Below are positions 36,454-48,600 of a DNA stretch of 64,000 nucleotides, piece after piece. Below the pieces are notes generated by a model. It saw only the letters and a list, made by a program, of their open reading frames with translations, was not told the DNA's origin and did not search any database. The translations under genes were made by a program, and so were the position numbers. How positions within the stretch are numbered: the first letter of the stretch is position 1; each line of letters starts with the position of its first letter. The stretch is from Hirundichthys speculiger (lineage: Eukaryota > Chordata > Actinopteri > Beloniformes > Exocoetidae): positions 1 through 64,000 of the forward strand of contig JAGFBZ010001965.1 of NCBI GenBank assembly GCA_018398805.1. Direction: 5' to 3'.

Positions 36454-37974
36454 TAACCCACCTAAGATCTCCAGAGAGCCACACCACTGATCTTGCAGAG
36501 CTAGAAACTCTGTGAATTTTTTATTTGATTTCATTTTATTATTTTTGACAGGGACGGTGTTGGAGTTAGCTGGCAGCTACTTCCCATCTGTAGTCCTGAG
36601 ACCGACACAACGAGCAACATTTTTCTCAAACTTTTTTTTTTTTTTTTGGTAAAAAGCTGTAATTGCGCATAAGCTGCATCTCTTAAACTAAAATCAAGCA
36701 CATTTATGGTGAGACTGAAATAGAGGGGACAGTTATTGTTTAAGCTCTTTGTCTATGAAAGGTGTCAGGACCGATCCATCCGTTAACCTCCATTTATCCG
36801 AGCTCAGATCATGAGGCCACCTCAGCTAGCTCATCTGGGATAACACGGAGATGTTCCCCAGCCGGTTGAGAGATGTAAAAAATCCCAGCATGCACTGCAG
36901 CAGTCAAGGAGGAGAACAAAACTAGCTCTGGGTCATCGGAGGTCGTCTCTGATGGACCCCGCTCTGTTGGGGGGAGCGTTGTCATCTCGGCGGAGTTTAG
37001 TCCCCGACTGTGGAGACGTGAGGCTGCAGCTGGTTGCAGAGTTTTACCTTGACACCTTTCTGCACTGAGACGAGCAGGTGAGGAGATGCTGCGACGCACC
37101 ATCACACCACAAGATGTTTCTCTGCAGCTGCATCTTCTCCACACTTTGACCCAGCGATCCGAGGCGCCGCAGGCACTCGTCGCTGGAAATGACGCTCCTC
37201 CACGTGTTCAGGTTCAAGGACGAGACGTAATTCATGTCGAGCTCAGAGCCACATTTCACTTCTCGCAAGCACCTGCCAGGCTTTTTAATCAAATAAGAGC
37301 GACAAAAACCCGACGGGCCTAATGGAAGCACGTCGTGTAAATCACGGCCTCGGATCACCGATAAGTGACTCGTGAAGGTAAAAATCCAATCAGCTCAATA
37401 AACCGAAAGGTCTTTTACAGCCACGCGTATTTATTTAAATGAGCTGCTTAGATAATGAAAGGAAAGATGTGTCCAGAACACTGAAACACAACTGTGAGAG
37501 ATTATTGGCTTCTCTGTTAATGTCTTCATTATATCGCTCTGGCTGCCTCTTTCACATCCCCGTCAGGACTGGCCCCTGTAGTACATGTGATCTATAAAAC
37601 TGTTATTGACCACCAATAAAACGTAGCTGCTCTCGACTGCAGCAGCAGATTTTAAAAGCCCAGTCGCCCAAACATGCAGGATGTCGATACAGTTTAGATT
37701 TCACAAACATTTGCCGTTAAACACATATTTTCTAGAAGTTCCTGGGTCTTAACTCGAATGTGATCCCTGCATGTTTGAGCAATCGCTTCTGCACACCAGA
37801 GTGCAGAAAACGCGCAATGCTGATAATTCATGACAGTGTTTAACTTGGACGCTTTCACTCCAGAGGAACCCGCACCAGAACCAGAACCAGAACCTCTGTG
37901 GAGGCCTGAGCTGATGTTAATGTTGCCTTCTGTTCAACGGTTCAAGGCTGCCATGACCCGGATCATCAGAGTGA
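36454..37974. other. No gene supported
   Basis: GC-moderate anonymous DNA. Overlapping frames near 36809-37358 lie on both strands with no motif. Confidence 0.4.
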
Positions 37975-38175
37975 CTTTTGCCCCGATCGTACACGTCCCC
38001 ATACCAGTTAACGCTAGCCGCTACCCACAAATTGCGGGTTTAGGAACCTCCGCTAACCGCTAACACAATCTTCCTCTACCTATTGTGCCGATTCCCTTAC
38101 TTACATTGTAGGTGTGGTAATGGACGTGTCTTTTGCCCTTTTCGCAAACTTGGTATCTTGCAGTAGCGCAACCCG
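37975..38175 (+). repeat. Dispersed repeat, copy 1
   Basis: Shares AGCCGCTACCCACAAATTGC, GGGTTTAGGAACCTCCGCTA, ACCGCTAA and ACATTGTAGGTGTGG with 50570-50800. The region 38770-38990 has reverse-oriented GCTACCCGCTATCCC / GGTAGCG motifs, so this may be one end of a larger element interrupted by the MITE at 38494. Confidence 0.6.
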
Positions 38176-38493
38176 CATGTCGGCTTGTACAGGAGCGCGT
38201 CCAAATGGCATCAATGTGCGTCCACCTGGTCACATGTGGACGTGCACAAACGGCTTTACCGGAATTAACTCTTGTATAAAAAGCATGATCTGACCTCAGT
38301 TGAACCCCTGAGAAAATAGCAGAGATCTTCTTAAACGGCTTGCTCACGAGTTAATAGACGACCAGAGCTTGTTTACTGGGAGGACATTAACTATCTGGGA
38401 TTTCAGGTAGCCGATAGGAATTGTTTGTGTAAAAATATTTATATGTATATATCAGTGCAGAGGAGGAGGAAGGAAGAGGAGAAAGCTCTACAG

Positions 38494-38717
38494 CAGGGGT
38501 GTCCAAACTCGGTCCTGGAGGGCCGCTGTCCTGCATGTTTTTGATGTTTCCGAGGCACAACACACCTGATTCAGTTGAATAGGTCGCCACCAGCTTGTCA
38601 TTCAGGTCTGCACAAGTCTGTTAACGACCCATTCATGTGAATCAGGTGTGCTGAAGCAGGGAAACATCTAAGACATGCAGGACAGCGGCCCTCCAGGACC
38701 GAGTTTGGACACCCCTG
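38494..38717. mobile_element. hAT-type palindromic MITE, 224 bp, with perfect TSD
   Basis: Near-perfect terminal inverted repeats: CAGGGGTGTCCAAACTCGGT continues to CTGTCCTGCATGT with about 44 bp identical at the two ends. Perfect 8-bp duplication CTCTACAG at 38486-38493 and 38718-38725. The intact arms and duplication suggest a young copy. Non-coding. Confidence 0.9.
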
Positions 38718-38990
38718 CTCTACAGCACAGTCCCAGACGAGCTGCTCTGATCTGGATGAAAAGATGCTCCATAGCGGTTAGCAGGTAGCACAACCTGCTC
38801 TTAAAGGCAATGGCTGCTGATGCAGTGATTGGTATAACAGGTGGAACGCCCTAACCACGCCTATGCATAATGTAGCAGGTAGCGCAGGTGGGATAGCGGG
38901 TTTAGCAAGGGTGGATTCTCTGCGGGGGAACGCCCCTCCCGCTACCCGCTATCCCTAAATAGCGGCTTTAGCAGATCTGGTGGAAGATCA

Positions 38991-41027
38991 GGCCCTTTGT
39001 GTCTTAGAGTTACACCTTCAGAGTTTTACGTCTCAAGTAATATCAGAATGTTAGACATCGGTGATTTTCTCAGTTCCAACTGCGCCAAGTCTGGACTCGT
39101 GTACGTGGAAGTTCGTGCTTGGCTAGAAGGTACTTCAGAGGACCGGGGGGGGCGGGTTTCAGTCTCTCTGCAGTTGAAACAGCTGTGTACGCAATGGCAT
39201 CACTGCTCCGCCAACAGACCAACACACGTTTAATGCGCGTCCAAACGCCGGTTTCATCTTTTTTCATCTGGAGAAACGTTTGCTTACTAACATTTGCATC
39301 GTCTGGACGCTGAGGTCTTCCGTCTCTGCTGTCAGCAAATACCAACCAAAATAACTTTGGACCCCTGTCCGGAAAGTCTCTTCTGACAAGTAGATATTCC
39401 TTCAGGGTGCCTACACACCACACGATGTTGGGCTGTCGCAGATGAAAGATCACCGCAGTGAAAGAATCGTAGGGACCATCTGCAATCTTTCATCCAAATC
39501 CTCTGTCCTACGTCCTAAAACTTGAACGGTTTGACGACGGCCGTCACACTGGTCTTTCCACCAAAGACAACCTGATTTAATGACTCCATCTACTTACGAG
39601 CCAATTAAAATTAACCCTTTCTCTTCCACTATTGCTTCTGCCTGTTGATGCTAGATGCGTTCAGGGAAACGTCGCCGGCTCCAGTCTTCACAAGCCTCCG
39701 CCGGATGCGTCCTCGATAAAATACGCGGAGCAAGAACACATCCGGGTACTTGGACCGAGCTCGCCTGGATGCGGTTGGCACATCCGTGAGGCTTCGCCCG
39801 TCGGTAGACGGTCAACATCAAGCTGCTGATGCGCCGGACGTGACAGGAGAGCTTTTACTGGGAACATCACTTCCTTGAAATGGGTGCTGAGGTATATTAG
39901 GGAGACAGTAGCTAGACTGTCCGTGCAACGAGATAAACATGTCGAAGCCTTCGTTACGAGTAGGAATATCTTCTTACGGTCTTTGTTAAATGTGGTTAAC
40001 CTCCAATAATGAGACTGAAGGTTGAGAACATTGCAGCATTTTACGGCATCCTCAACTCTATCAGACCAGTTCCCAGTTCCCCTGACAGCGCCCTGATGTA
40101 GGAGGGATATTGGAAGTCAAGATGTCAGGACAGGCATCGACTGAATTACAGTGAGGCGTGTTAACCCGAGTGCTCCATCAGACTCCTGACTTGGCTGTGA
40201 TTTACAGTCATGGCGCCACACAGGATACGTAGAGAGTCCAGCGCTTCAGAAACAGCGCTGTCCTCTTACGGTGTTGTTCATGTCACACAGGTCCAGAGTG
40301 GTACTGATGGGCCCTCACGCAGCTTTTCTCACTATTTTCTCTTGTTCTGAACAAGAAACATGATGCTAATGAAACCAGTAAGTGAGTCTGGTATAGAAGA
40401 GGTCAGAGAGTCGATATTGAGCTGAGCAGGTTCAGGCGGCATTTTCACTAAATCTAATTAAATGTGCTCAGGTAATTAGTGTGTTTTCCTGCCGGAGACC
40501 CTTCAACTCTCTCTCTCTCTCTTTTTTTTTTCCTGATTAGTTATCTGGCCTTGCTTCTTTTGGCACATCAAATCTTTAACTTGTGGATGGAAAAAGAAAT
40601 AAGAAAATAATGACACGTCTCCAGTATTTATCTCTCTGGGTCTGTTGCTCGTCACCACATATTCATGAGACACACATGGGATTTATCTTCAATTTTTTAT
40701 CGAGGGGTCCAACACGGTCATCACATGTGACGGGATCGTGCCGCTCCGCTCGTCCTTGGACGTTTTCCTCTTTGAGCTCTGGGGCAGAAAATGAATGAAG
40801 CAGATGAGCTGGAGCCCTCGGAGAGATGTTCCTGTCAGAGTCATCCCTTCATTTTTACTCCCAACAACCCGAAGGTGAAGGAGAGACTCGCATCAGGATA
40901 ACAAGGCCCGGCAATGTAGGATAACAACCATGAGTCCACTAGTGAGTAACGATGGTGTCCCGAGGGAGACAAAGAAACAAAGAGGCATCAGATGGTTGGA
41001 GCTGGAACTGAAGACCTCGCTGTATTG
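38991..41027. other. No gene supported
   Basis: Anonymous DNA with a CT run at 40511-40523. No splice-bounded exon recognised. Confidence 0.4.
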
Positions 41028-41035
41028 CTCTGATG

Positions 41036-41771
41036 TAGAGGACTTCACGGGTCCACTTTCATGGACCTGAACCCAAATGGACCCGTGAAAATTCGACCCG
41101 AAACCAACCCAACACGAGCTATTATCAGAAGTCCCGGAGTCTGGACCCGAATGGACCCGCAATATTTGGACCTGGAATCCGAGTCTTTAGTTTCCGAACG
41201 AACCGAACCGAGTTACCTGAATAGAACCAAGACAATCCAGCCCATAGTTGCTCATGTTAAAGTTGTCTAGCGTTGAATAACTTGATTTTCTTACCTAAAG
41301 TTGTCTTCTTCTACCGGTTCAGTTGCTACATAGGCTACGTGATGTAAACAACAATAAATCCACGTTGTTATTTTCTTTGTGGATACAGATGCTATTGGTA
41401 GCAACTGCTAACGCTAATAGCCTACACCGGTCATGTTGGCGATCCGTTGTGCTTTACAGCTGCAAACCGCTAATAACACGCTACGGCAACACGATAGTTT
41501 TATGACAAACACAGCACGTTAATGAATAATTAATTAAACTGCCCTTAACGAGTCCTGACATTAGCTGCCACCGCTAATATCTTTACCTCTCTGGAGTAAA
41601 CGTGGACCCAGCCTGTCAGAGAGCACCGACCGGACCCGAGACTAACTGTATCGATTCCCGGAGTCCCAAACCCGAACCTGGAGTCACATCTTTTGAATGG
41701 ACCTGAAACCCGATTCGGGTCGGGTCGGAACCTCAGGTTTTCGGATTGTCAGGTTGTTCCGAAGACCTCTA
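41036..41771 (+). mobile_element. TAGAGG...CCTCTA element, copy 2, 736 bp
   Basis: Begins TAGAGGACTTCACGGGTCC and ends CCGAAGACCTCTA, inverted termini. Flanks CTCTGATG and CTCTGAGG match at 7 of 8. Strong similarity over the whole length to 43840-44578 and in part to 11226-11962. Subterminal GGACCCGAATGGACCCG-type repeats. Non-coding; an 8-bp duplication suggests hAT or P type. Confidence 0.8.
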
Positions 41772-42234
41772 CTCTGAGGGCCAAAGACCCCACCTCACGA
41801 CTCGCGACATGTCCGAGGTCCAAGTTGAGTCAAGAGGAACCCCAGTTCTAACCCAAAACCCCAGTTGCCGTGTTGGGGGAAGCTGAGCCTGTCCAGTCGA
41901 GGTTGTGAGGTGTCCTGCTACTGGGACCCACAACGGACCAGCTGTTCCAGCAGAGCGCCGGTACTGGTGAAGTGTTGTTGGTGAACTGTTGGCCAGCGGT
42001 CCGGTTAGTCAACCTGGACGGGTGGAGGTGCTGAACCGGAGGACATTGGACGTCCAAGGTGGTCCAAGGTAGCTGCCTCTAACTTCTTGGCCTTTCCAGG
42101 CCACCAATGAGCCAGATGCAGTGGTTTGTTAGCATGATTGACAGCTCAACAGGAAACTGGTCTTCAAATAAGAATGATTATGGTTTGCTGAAAGTGTCGA
42201 GTCGTTAAAGTGACACCAGACTCCAACGCAGCTC

Positions 42235-42345
42235 TCATTCAGTTCGCTTCAGTTTAGTTCATCTGTGTCGCACAAATTCCACATCAAAGTCATCTCAAGA
42301 CACTTTACAGTTAATATAACCCCAGTTGAGTCCCATCGTATTCCA
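42235..42345 (-). mobile_element. Probable inverted copy of the same retroposon 3' end
   Basis: CAGTTCGCTTCAGTTTAGTT ... CACATCAAAGTCATCTCAAG ACACTTTACAG. It reads as the reverse complement of the fish retroposon end with an AATTC-type tail, an AAATCACAACAAAAGTCAT-like core and CTTTACA. Diverged. Confidence 0.35.
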
Positions 42346-43487
42346 GTTCAGCCCAGTTAATAGTAATTCAAGCATAATCCAATTTTTTCCCATTAATGAT
42401 GGGGGGCGGGGGCAGCTGGTTCAGGGTCCGGGTCTGTTCACCTTCATTCAACCAGGTTGGTCCCTCTGAGATCAACAAGATCTTTTACAGTCACAGTCAC
42501 TCTTCTGGACATTTTAGGGTCACTAATTAACCTAAAGTGATTTTATTTTTCTTTAAATAATGACACATAAGCAGAGTAAACACGTCATCAGTGAAGCTAA
42601 CCCATGAGAAAGATACATTTTACGTTTCTGCTTCATGAACCAGCATCTGTTTCCACCACAGAGGAGCCTGACGGCTTCACACACAAAAATACATTTCCCC
42701 TCACGCATCAACTTTATAAATATATTTAGAAATATTTGCAAAGATAAGAAGCGAGTCAGAACCAGTGACCGGGGACCGTCTGGATGTTTTCACCCCTTCG
42801 CCACCTTTGACTGAGTCTCTGTGACTGATCCGCTCGTCCCGACCCGATACCACCAGCAGAACCGATCCCCCGGCAGCAATTACAGAAAGGTGTTATCTGT
42901 CTGTTTGTAGTGGGGGGGAGGGGGGGGCTGTCAGCAGCAGTCAATTTTTCTCTTCTCGGAGCAGCTGTACAGCTCGTGAATCACACACCGTTGAGGCGGG
43001 AAACGCTCGACTGCTCTGCTGTTTCTGGCCTCACAGCTCAGAACACAAATTAGCCGCTTTGAGTCGTTTTTTTGATTTAACGGTGAAATTTGAGCTCGTG
43101 TTGCTAAAATCCACAGCGACTGTTTTCAGATGGAAGATTTGCATAAAGATAAAACAAGAACCTCTGCGTATTCAGTGTCTTCTGTGCTTTTTTTTTTTTT
43201 TTTTGAGTCGGGACGTGACGAATGTCCCGAACTTGTAACGAGCTGCAGCTCAGAGCAGGCGGGAAAACGGATGAGCAGCTGAGCATCTTAGAGCTGCTGC
43301 TCCTAGAGCTGCTGCCATTCATTTAACAAAAACGAAGAAGGGAGGATAAAATAAGATAAAATCCCGCGGGTAATCCCAAGTACGGCCCTGCTGCTACAAA
43401 CAGGATGTAAGAGGGTCAGGTGCTGCTAACCATCAGCACCTGATAAGCTGGTCGTCAGCAGACCTCCATGAAAGCAGGCGTTCAGGC
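42346..43487. other. No feature recognised
   Basis: Anonymous DNA with a poly-T at 43188-43204 and a G-rich run at 42911-42927. Confidence 0.4.
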
Positions 43488-43572
43488 ACGTGTTAAACAC
43501 AATGCCAAGAGGGAAAGACGTAAGCAATGATCTTTGAGAAGTGATTGTTGCTGCGCATCAGTCTGGAAGTGT
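43488..43572 (+). mobile_element. Tc1-like transposon fragment, N-terminal part
   Basis: AACACAATGCCAAGAGGGAA, AGACGTAAGCAATGATCTT, GAGAAGTGATTGTTGCTGCG CATCAGTCTGG, the M-P-R-G-K-x-x-S-N-D-L-x-E-x-I-V-A-A-H-Q-S-G start of the same family as 13929-14205. The rest is missing. Confidence 0.6.
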
Positions 43573-43839
43573 CATGGTTTGCAGAGGCGGATGAAAGACC
43601 CGAGAGCAGGAGATCTCAAAAACAAAAGGGTTTATTATGCAAAAACACAAATGTCCAAAATACAAAAAACACAAACTTAACTTAAATCCAGTTCAAAACA
43701 AATGTAGTCTCATAAAAAAGGTGATTTTTTTAATGTTATTTATTTTGCAGTAGTTGTATTGATCTGCTGCTGTTAGACTGACTGGTTGGTGTTTACTGGT
43801 TAATTCAAAAGGTTTCTCAGAAATCTGTGGACCACTAAC

Positions 43840-44578
43840 TAGAGGAGGTCACTTTTATGGACCCGATCCCGAATGGACCCATGAAAATTTGACCCGAAAC
43901 CAACCCAACCCAAGCTATTATCATAAGTCCGAGAGTCCGAACCCGAATTGACCCGCAATATTTGGACCTGGAATCGACCCGATCCGAGTCTTTAGTTTCC
44001 GAATGAACTGAACCGAGTTACCCGAATAGAACTGAGACAATCCAGCCCATAGTTGCTCATGTTAAAGTTGTCTATAAAACTTGATTTTCTTCCCTAAAGT
44101 TGTCTTCTTCTACCCGGTTCAGTTGCTACATAGGCTACGTGATGTAAACAACAATAAATCCATGTTGTTATTTCCTTTGTGGATACAGATGCTATTGGTA
44201 GCAACTGCTAACGCTAATAGCCTACACCGGTCAGGACGTGTCGTGAATATGTTCTCTCATCCAGTGTTGTCATGTTGGTGATCCGTTGTGCTTTATAGCT
44301 GCCGGGCAAACCGCTAATAACACGCTAATAACACGCTACGGCAACACGGTTGTTTCATGACAAATACGCCACGTTAATTAATCATTAATTAAACTGCCCT
44401 TAACGAGTCCTGACATTAGCTGCCCCCGCTAATATCTTTACCTCTCTTGAGTAAACATGGACCCTGCCTGTCAGAGAGCACCGACCCGACCTGAGACTAA
44501 CTGTACCGATTCAGACCCGAACCCAGAGTCACGTCTTTTGAATGGACCTGAGACCCTATTGGGGATTGAAGACCTCTA
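43840..44578 (+). mobile_element. TAGAGG...CCTCTA element, copy 3, 739 bp
   Basis: Begins TAGAGGAGGTCACTTTTATG and ends GAAGACCTCTA. Perfect 8-bp duplication CCACTAAC (43832-43839 and 44579-44586). Shares GACCCGAAACCAACCCAAC, TAGGCTACGTGATGTAAAC, AGCAACTGCTAACGCTAATA and other blocks with copies 1 and 2. Confidence 0.85.
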
Positions 44579-44984
44579 CCACTAACTCATCGTTCATTGG
44601 TTCTGAATGGATCCATCCACACCTGAGCTGAGCTCCAGCAGCCAGACAGCAGTGATGTTGACCTCCAGCACGTCTCTGAACCAGCGACCTGCAGCTGATG
44701 GAGACGCAATGAGGACACGTGACCCCCCCATGTAAGAATATCAGGCGTGTTGGAGACCAAGATGGAGATTTATGATCATTGTGTCTTAAACCCTGAATCT
44801 ACCTGCTCAAACCTCAGGACGACAACATCCAGTTGAAGGAATGAGTCTAAAAAGTCCAAATGGCCTCAGACATGTTTTTATTTTTCTACACCTGCACGAG
44901 CTGAGGAGAAGGTGCGTCTGTGAGCTGGATGAAAGGGTGGAGCGGGGAGGGGGGGGGGGGGCAGCTCCCAAAATGAGAGAGTTA

Positions 44985-45198
44985 GAGACGCTGGAGGAGC
45001 TGGTGTGAGAGGCGCGCAGTCGGAGCCAGAGGCGCGCGGAGGGAGCCAGACGCGCCGCGTTAATTAGCGGCGGACGCATTAACGGGAATAACCGGATTAA
45101 CGTGGATCTGAGGGGGAGAAGTCGCATGAATCCGGTGTCGTACGAGGCGAGGGATTCCAGTTAAGGCGCCGTCGCTCCTCCTCCTCCGGTCCGCAGTC
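44985..45198 (+). promoter_or_regulatory. CpG-rich promoter and 5' leader of the GSG1-like gene
   Basis: CpG density rises sharply from about 45000 and continues through exon 1 to about 45560, while flanking DNA is CpG-poor. The segment 45010-45060 repeats a GGCGCGC...GGAGCCAGA unit about three times. No TATA box is evident, which fits a CpG-island promoter. A poly-G tract lies just upstream at about 44945-44962. The transcription start is not determined. Confidence 0.55.
45126..45164 (+). other. Upstream ORF in the presumed 5' leader (12 codons)
   Basis: An ATG at 45126 opens a 12-codon frame (MNPVSYEARDSS) that ends with TAA at 45162-45164, 34 nt before the main start and in a different frame. 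Its start context is weak (C at -3, A at +4), so leaky scanning would be expected. It only matters if transcription starts upstream of 45126, which the sequence alone cannot show. Confidence 0.4.
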
Positions 45199-45499
45199 AT
45201 GGGGATCGACCGGCGGCGGAGAGCCTCGCTGGCTCTCACCCTCAACTTCCTCGCGCTGTTCCTGGCCGTGTCCGCGCTCACCACCAGCTACTGGTGCGAG
45301 GGGCTGCGCAAGGTGGTGAAGCCGTTCTGCACCGGCCCGGTCACCGCCAAGCGGTCCTTCTGCATCATGTTCAACAGCTCCAACATCAACGACACGCGCC
45401 TGGTCCAGTACATCTGGGAGACCGGCGAGGACAAGTACGTGATGAGGAAGTTTCACACCGGGATCTGGTTCTCCTGCGAGCAGAACATCAACATGACCG
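45199..45499 (+). CDS. gsg1l2: GSG1-like protein, coding exon 1 (residues 1-100)
   Basis: First coding exon of a claudin-superfamily (PMP22/claudin/GSG1) tetraspan membrane protein. Seen: a basic N-terminus (RRRR at 5-8), a hydrophobic segment at about 9-31 (TM1), then the start of a large extracellular loop with WC at 32-33, further cysteines at 44, 55 and 93, the family block WETGEDKYVMRKFHTGIWFS at 73-92, and N-glycosylation sequons at N59, N64 and N98. The G-I-W-x-x-C signature at 88-93 matches the claudin-family W-x(n)-C pattern. The ATG has G at -3 and G at +4, and no longer in-frame start is evident. The exon ends in phase 1 at a GTAGGT donor. GSG1L proteins are known as auxiliary subunits of AMPA receptors; the function of the GSG1L2 paralogue is much less clear. 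Family membership is confident. The paralogue (gsg1l2 rather than gsg1 or gsg1l) is my judgement from divergence in the loop. The exon lies in CpG-rich DNA. Confidence 0.9.
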
Positions 45500-45639
45500 G
45501 TAGGTTTCCAGCCGGTCCGGCTGAGCCGGAGCGCTGCGTCACGGAGACCGGAGCGACGCGCCGGCGGCTCCGGTGCGCGCGCTTTGGTCAGTCCCAGAAA
45601 CGAGTTGATAAAGTCTAAATGTCCTTCAGAGCGTTGAGG

Positions 45640-48600
45640 CTGCAGTCGCGACAGTCGCGATTTAACCAGAACATGTGACGATTATTGCAACAAAATTCCG
45701 CAAAACTCGCAATTTTACCGCAAAACGTTGAGATCTTTTGTCCAAAAAAATATTGATTTTGAAAAAAAATTTGAGATTTTGCGATGCAAATTAGGTTTTT
45801 ACATCAATAAGTTGCGATACAAACAAAACTCTTTTAGGAAATTACGATGCAGTTACTCAATATTTACATTTTTTGACAGAAAGGTGAATTTGAGTCAAAA
45901 GTTGTTGCAATATTAAGTTACAAAATTGAGATTTTACACACTAAAAAACTTGCCGTGTGAAATCGTACAGTTTACGATAAAAAAGTCAAGAAGTTGTGAT
46001 TTTGTGAAATTTGAGATTTTTATGACAAAAATCAGTTTTATGGCAAAGTTGTGATACTGTGAAATTCATGATTTTACATCAAAAATTTGCATTCTTAGAT
46101 AAATAATGTTGCAATTATACGAAATTCGTTGTTTTTGACAAATCTTAAGTCAAGTTGTGACTTTGCAAAACCTGATGCTTTACAACAAAAAGTTTTAATA
46201 TTAAACTTTCGTTTTTACAAAATTTCGTTGCATGCAATTGTACAAAGGTTGTGATTTTCACCTCAAACAAGTTTGTCAAAAAGTCAAAATTTGATGTCAA
46301 AAATAACTTTTCATGGCAAAGTTGTGAGATTGTAAAATTTATGACTTTACAGCAAAAAAAATCTTGATTTTAGTCGTATTTTTATGTGAAAAAGCTGTGA
46401 TTTTGCCAAAGTCCATGTTTTATGACAAAAATGTTCCAGTATTAAGTTTAAAAAAGTGGCGATTTTGTCAAAATTCTTGATTTTAATACATAAAGTTGCA
46501 GTTGTGCAAAATTCGCAATTTTGAGAAAAAAGTCGTAAACTTACGACAAATAAATGACAATTTTGTAAAATTTGAGATTTTTATGACAAAAATCAGTTTT
46601 ATGGCAAAGTTGTGATACTGTGAAATTCATGATTTCACATCAAAAAGTTGCATTCTTAAGAAATAATGTTGCAATTACACGAAATTCATTGTTTTGGACG
46701 AATCTTAGGTCTAGTTGTGACTTTGCAAAAACCGGTGCTTTACAACAAAAAGTTTTAATATTAAACCTCCGTTTTTACAAAATTTCATTGCATGCAATTG
46801 TACAAAGGTTGTGATTTTTACCTCAAACAAGTTTGTCAAAAAGTCACAATTTGATGATAAAAAATAGCTTTTCATGGCAAAGTTGTGAGATTATAAAATT
46901 TATGACTTTACAGCAACAAATTCTTGATTTTAGTCGTATTTTTATGTCAAAAAGCTGTGATTTTGCTAAAGTCTATGTTTTATGACAAAAAGATTCCAGT
47001 ATTAAGTTTAAAAAAGTGGCAACTTTGCAAAATTCTTGATTTTAATACATAAAGTTGCAGTTGTGCAAAATTCGCAATTTGGAGAAAAAGTCATTAACTT
47101 ACGACAAATAAATGACAATTTTGTAAAATTTGAGGTTTTATGACAAACATTTTCTTCTTACGACAAAAAGTTGTGATACTGGAACATTTGCGGTTTTAAA
47201 GCAAAAATTCTTAATTGAGAAAGTTATAATTATACAAAAGTCCCAATTTTACAACCTAGCATCGAAACGTTTTAAGTTTTAAAATGTGGCGATATAGCGA
47301 AACTCGTAAATTTGAATACATAAAGTTGCAGTCATGCAAAATTCACAATTTTGAGAAAAAGTCGTAAATTTACGACAAATAAATGACAATTTTGTAAAAT
47401 TTGAGATTTTATGACAAACATTTTCTTCTTACAACAAAAAGTTGTGATACTGGAGCATTTGCGGTTTTAAAAAAGCAAAAATTCTTAATTGAGAAAGTTA
47501 TAATTATACAAAAGTCCCAATTTTACAACCTAGCGTCGAAACGTTTTAAGTTTAAAAAAAGTGGCAATTTTGCAAAACTCGTAAATTTTTAATGCATAAA
47601 ATTGCAGTCATGCAAAATTTGCAATATTGAGAAAAAGTCGTAAACTTACGACAAATAAATGACAATTTTTGTAAAATTTGAGGTTTTATGACAAACATTT
47701 TCTTCTTATGACAAAAAGTTGCGAAACTGGAGCATTTGTGGTTTTAAAAAAAAAAGCAAAATTTCTTAATTGAGAAAGTTATAATTATACAAAAGTCCCA
47801 ATTTTACAACCCAGCGTCGAAACGTTTTAAGTTTAAAAAAGTGGCGATTTTGCGAAACTCGTAAATTTGAATACATAAAGTTGCAGTCATGCAAAATTTG
47901 CAATATTGAGAAAAAGTCGTATACTTACGACAAATAAATGACAATTTTGTAAAATTTGAGGTTTTATGACAAACATTTTCTTCTTACGACAAAAAAAGTG
48001 ATACTGGAACATTTGCGGTTTTAAAGCAAAAATTCTTAATTGAGAAGTTATAATTATACAAAAGTCCCAATTTTACAACCTAGCGTCGAAACGTTTTTAA
48101 GTTTAAAAAAGTGGCAATTTTGCGAAACTCGTAAATTTTAATACATAAAGTTGCAGTCATGCAAAATTTGCAATATTGAGAAAAAGTCGTATACTTACGA
48201 CAAATAAATGACAATTTTGTAAAATTTGAGGTTTTATGACAAACATTTTCTTCTTACGACAGAAAGTTGTGATACTGGAACATTTGCGGTTTTTAAAGCA
48301 AAAAATTCTTAATTGAGAAAGTTATAATTATACAAAAGTCCCTATTTTACAAACCTAGCGTCGAAACGTTTTAAGTTTAAAAAAGTGGCAATTTTGCGAA
48401 ACTCGTAAATTTTAATACATAAAGTTGCAGTCATGCAAAATTTGCAATATTGAGAAAAAGTCGTATACTTACAACAAATAATGACAGACAATTTTGTAAA
48501 ATTTGAGATTTTATGACAAACATTTTCTTCTTACAACAAAAAGTTGTGATACTGGAGCATTTGCGGTTTTTAAAGCAAAAATTCTTAATAGAGAAAGTTA

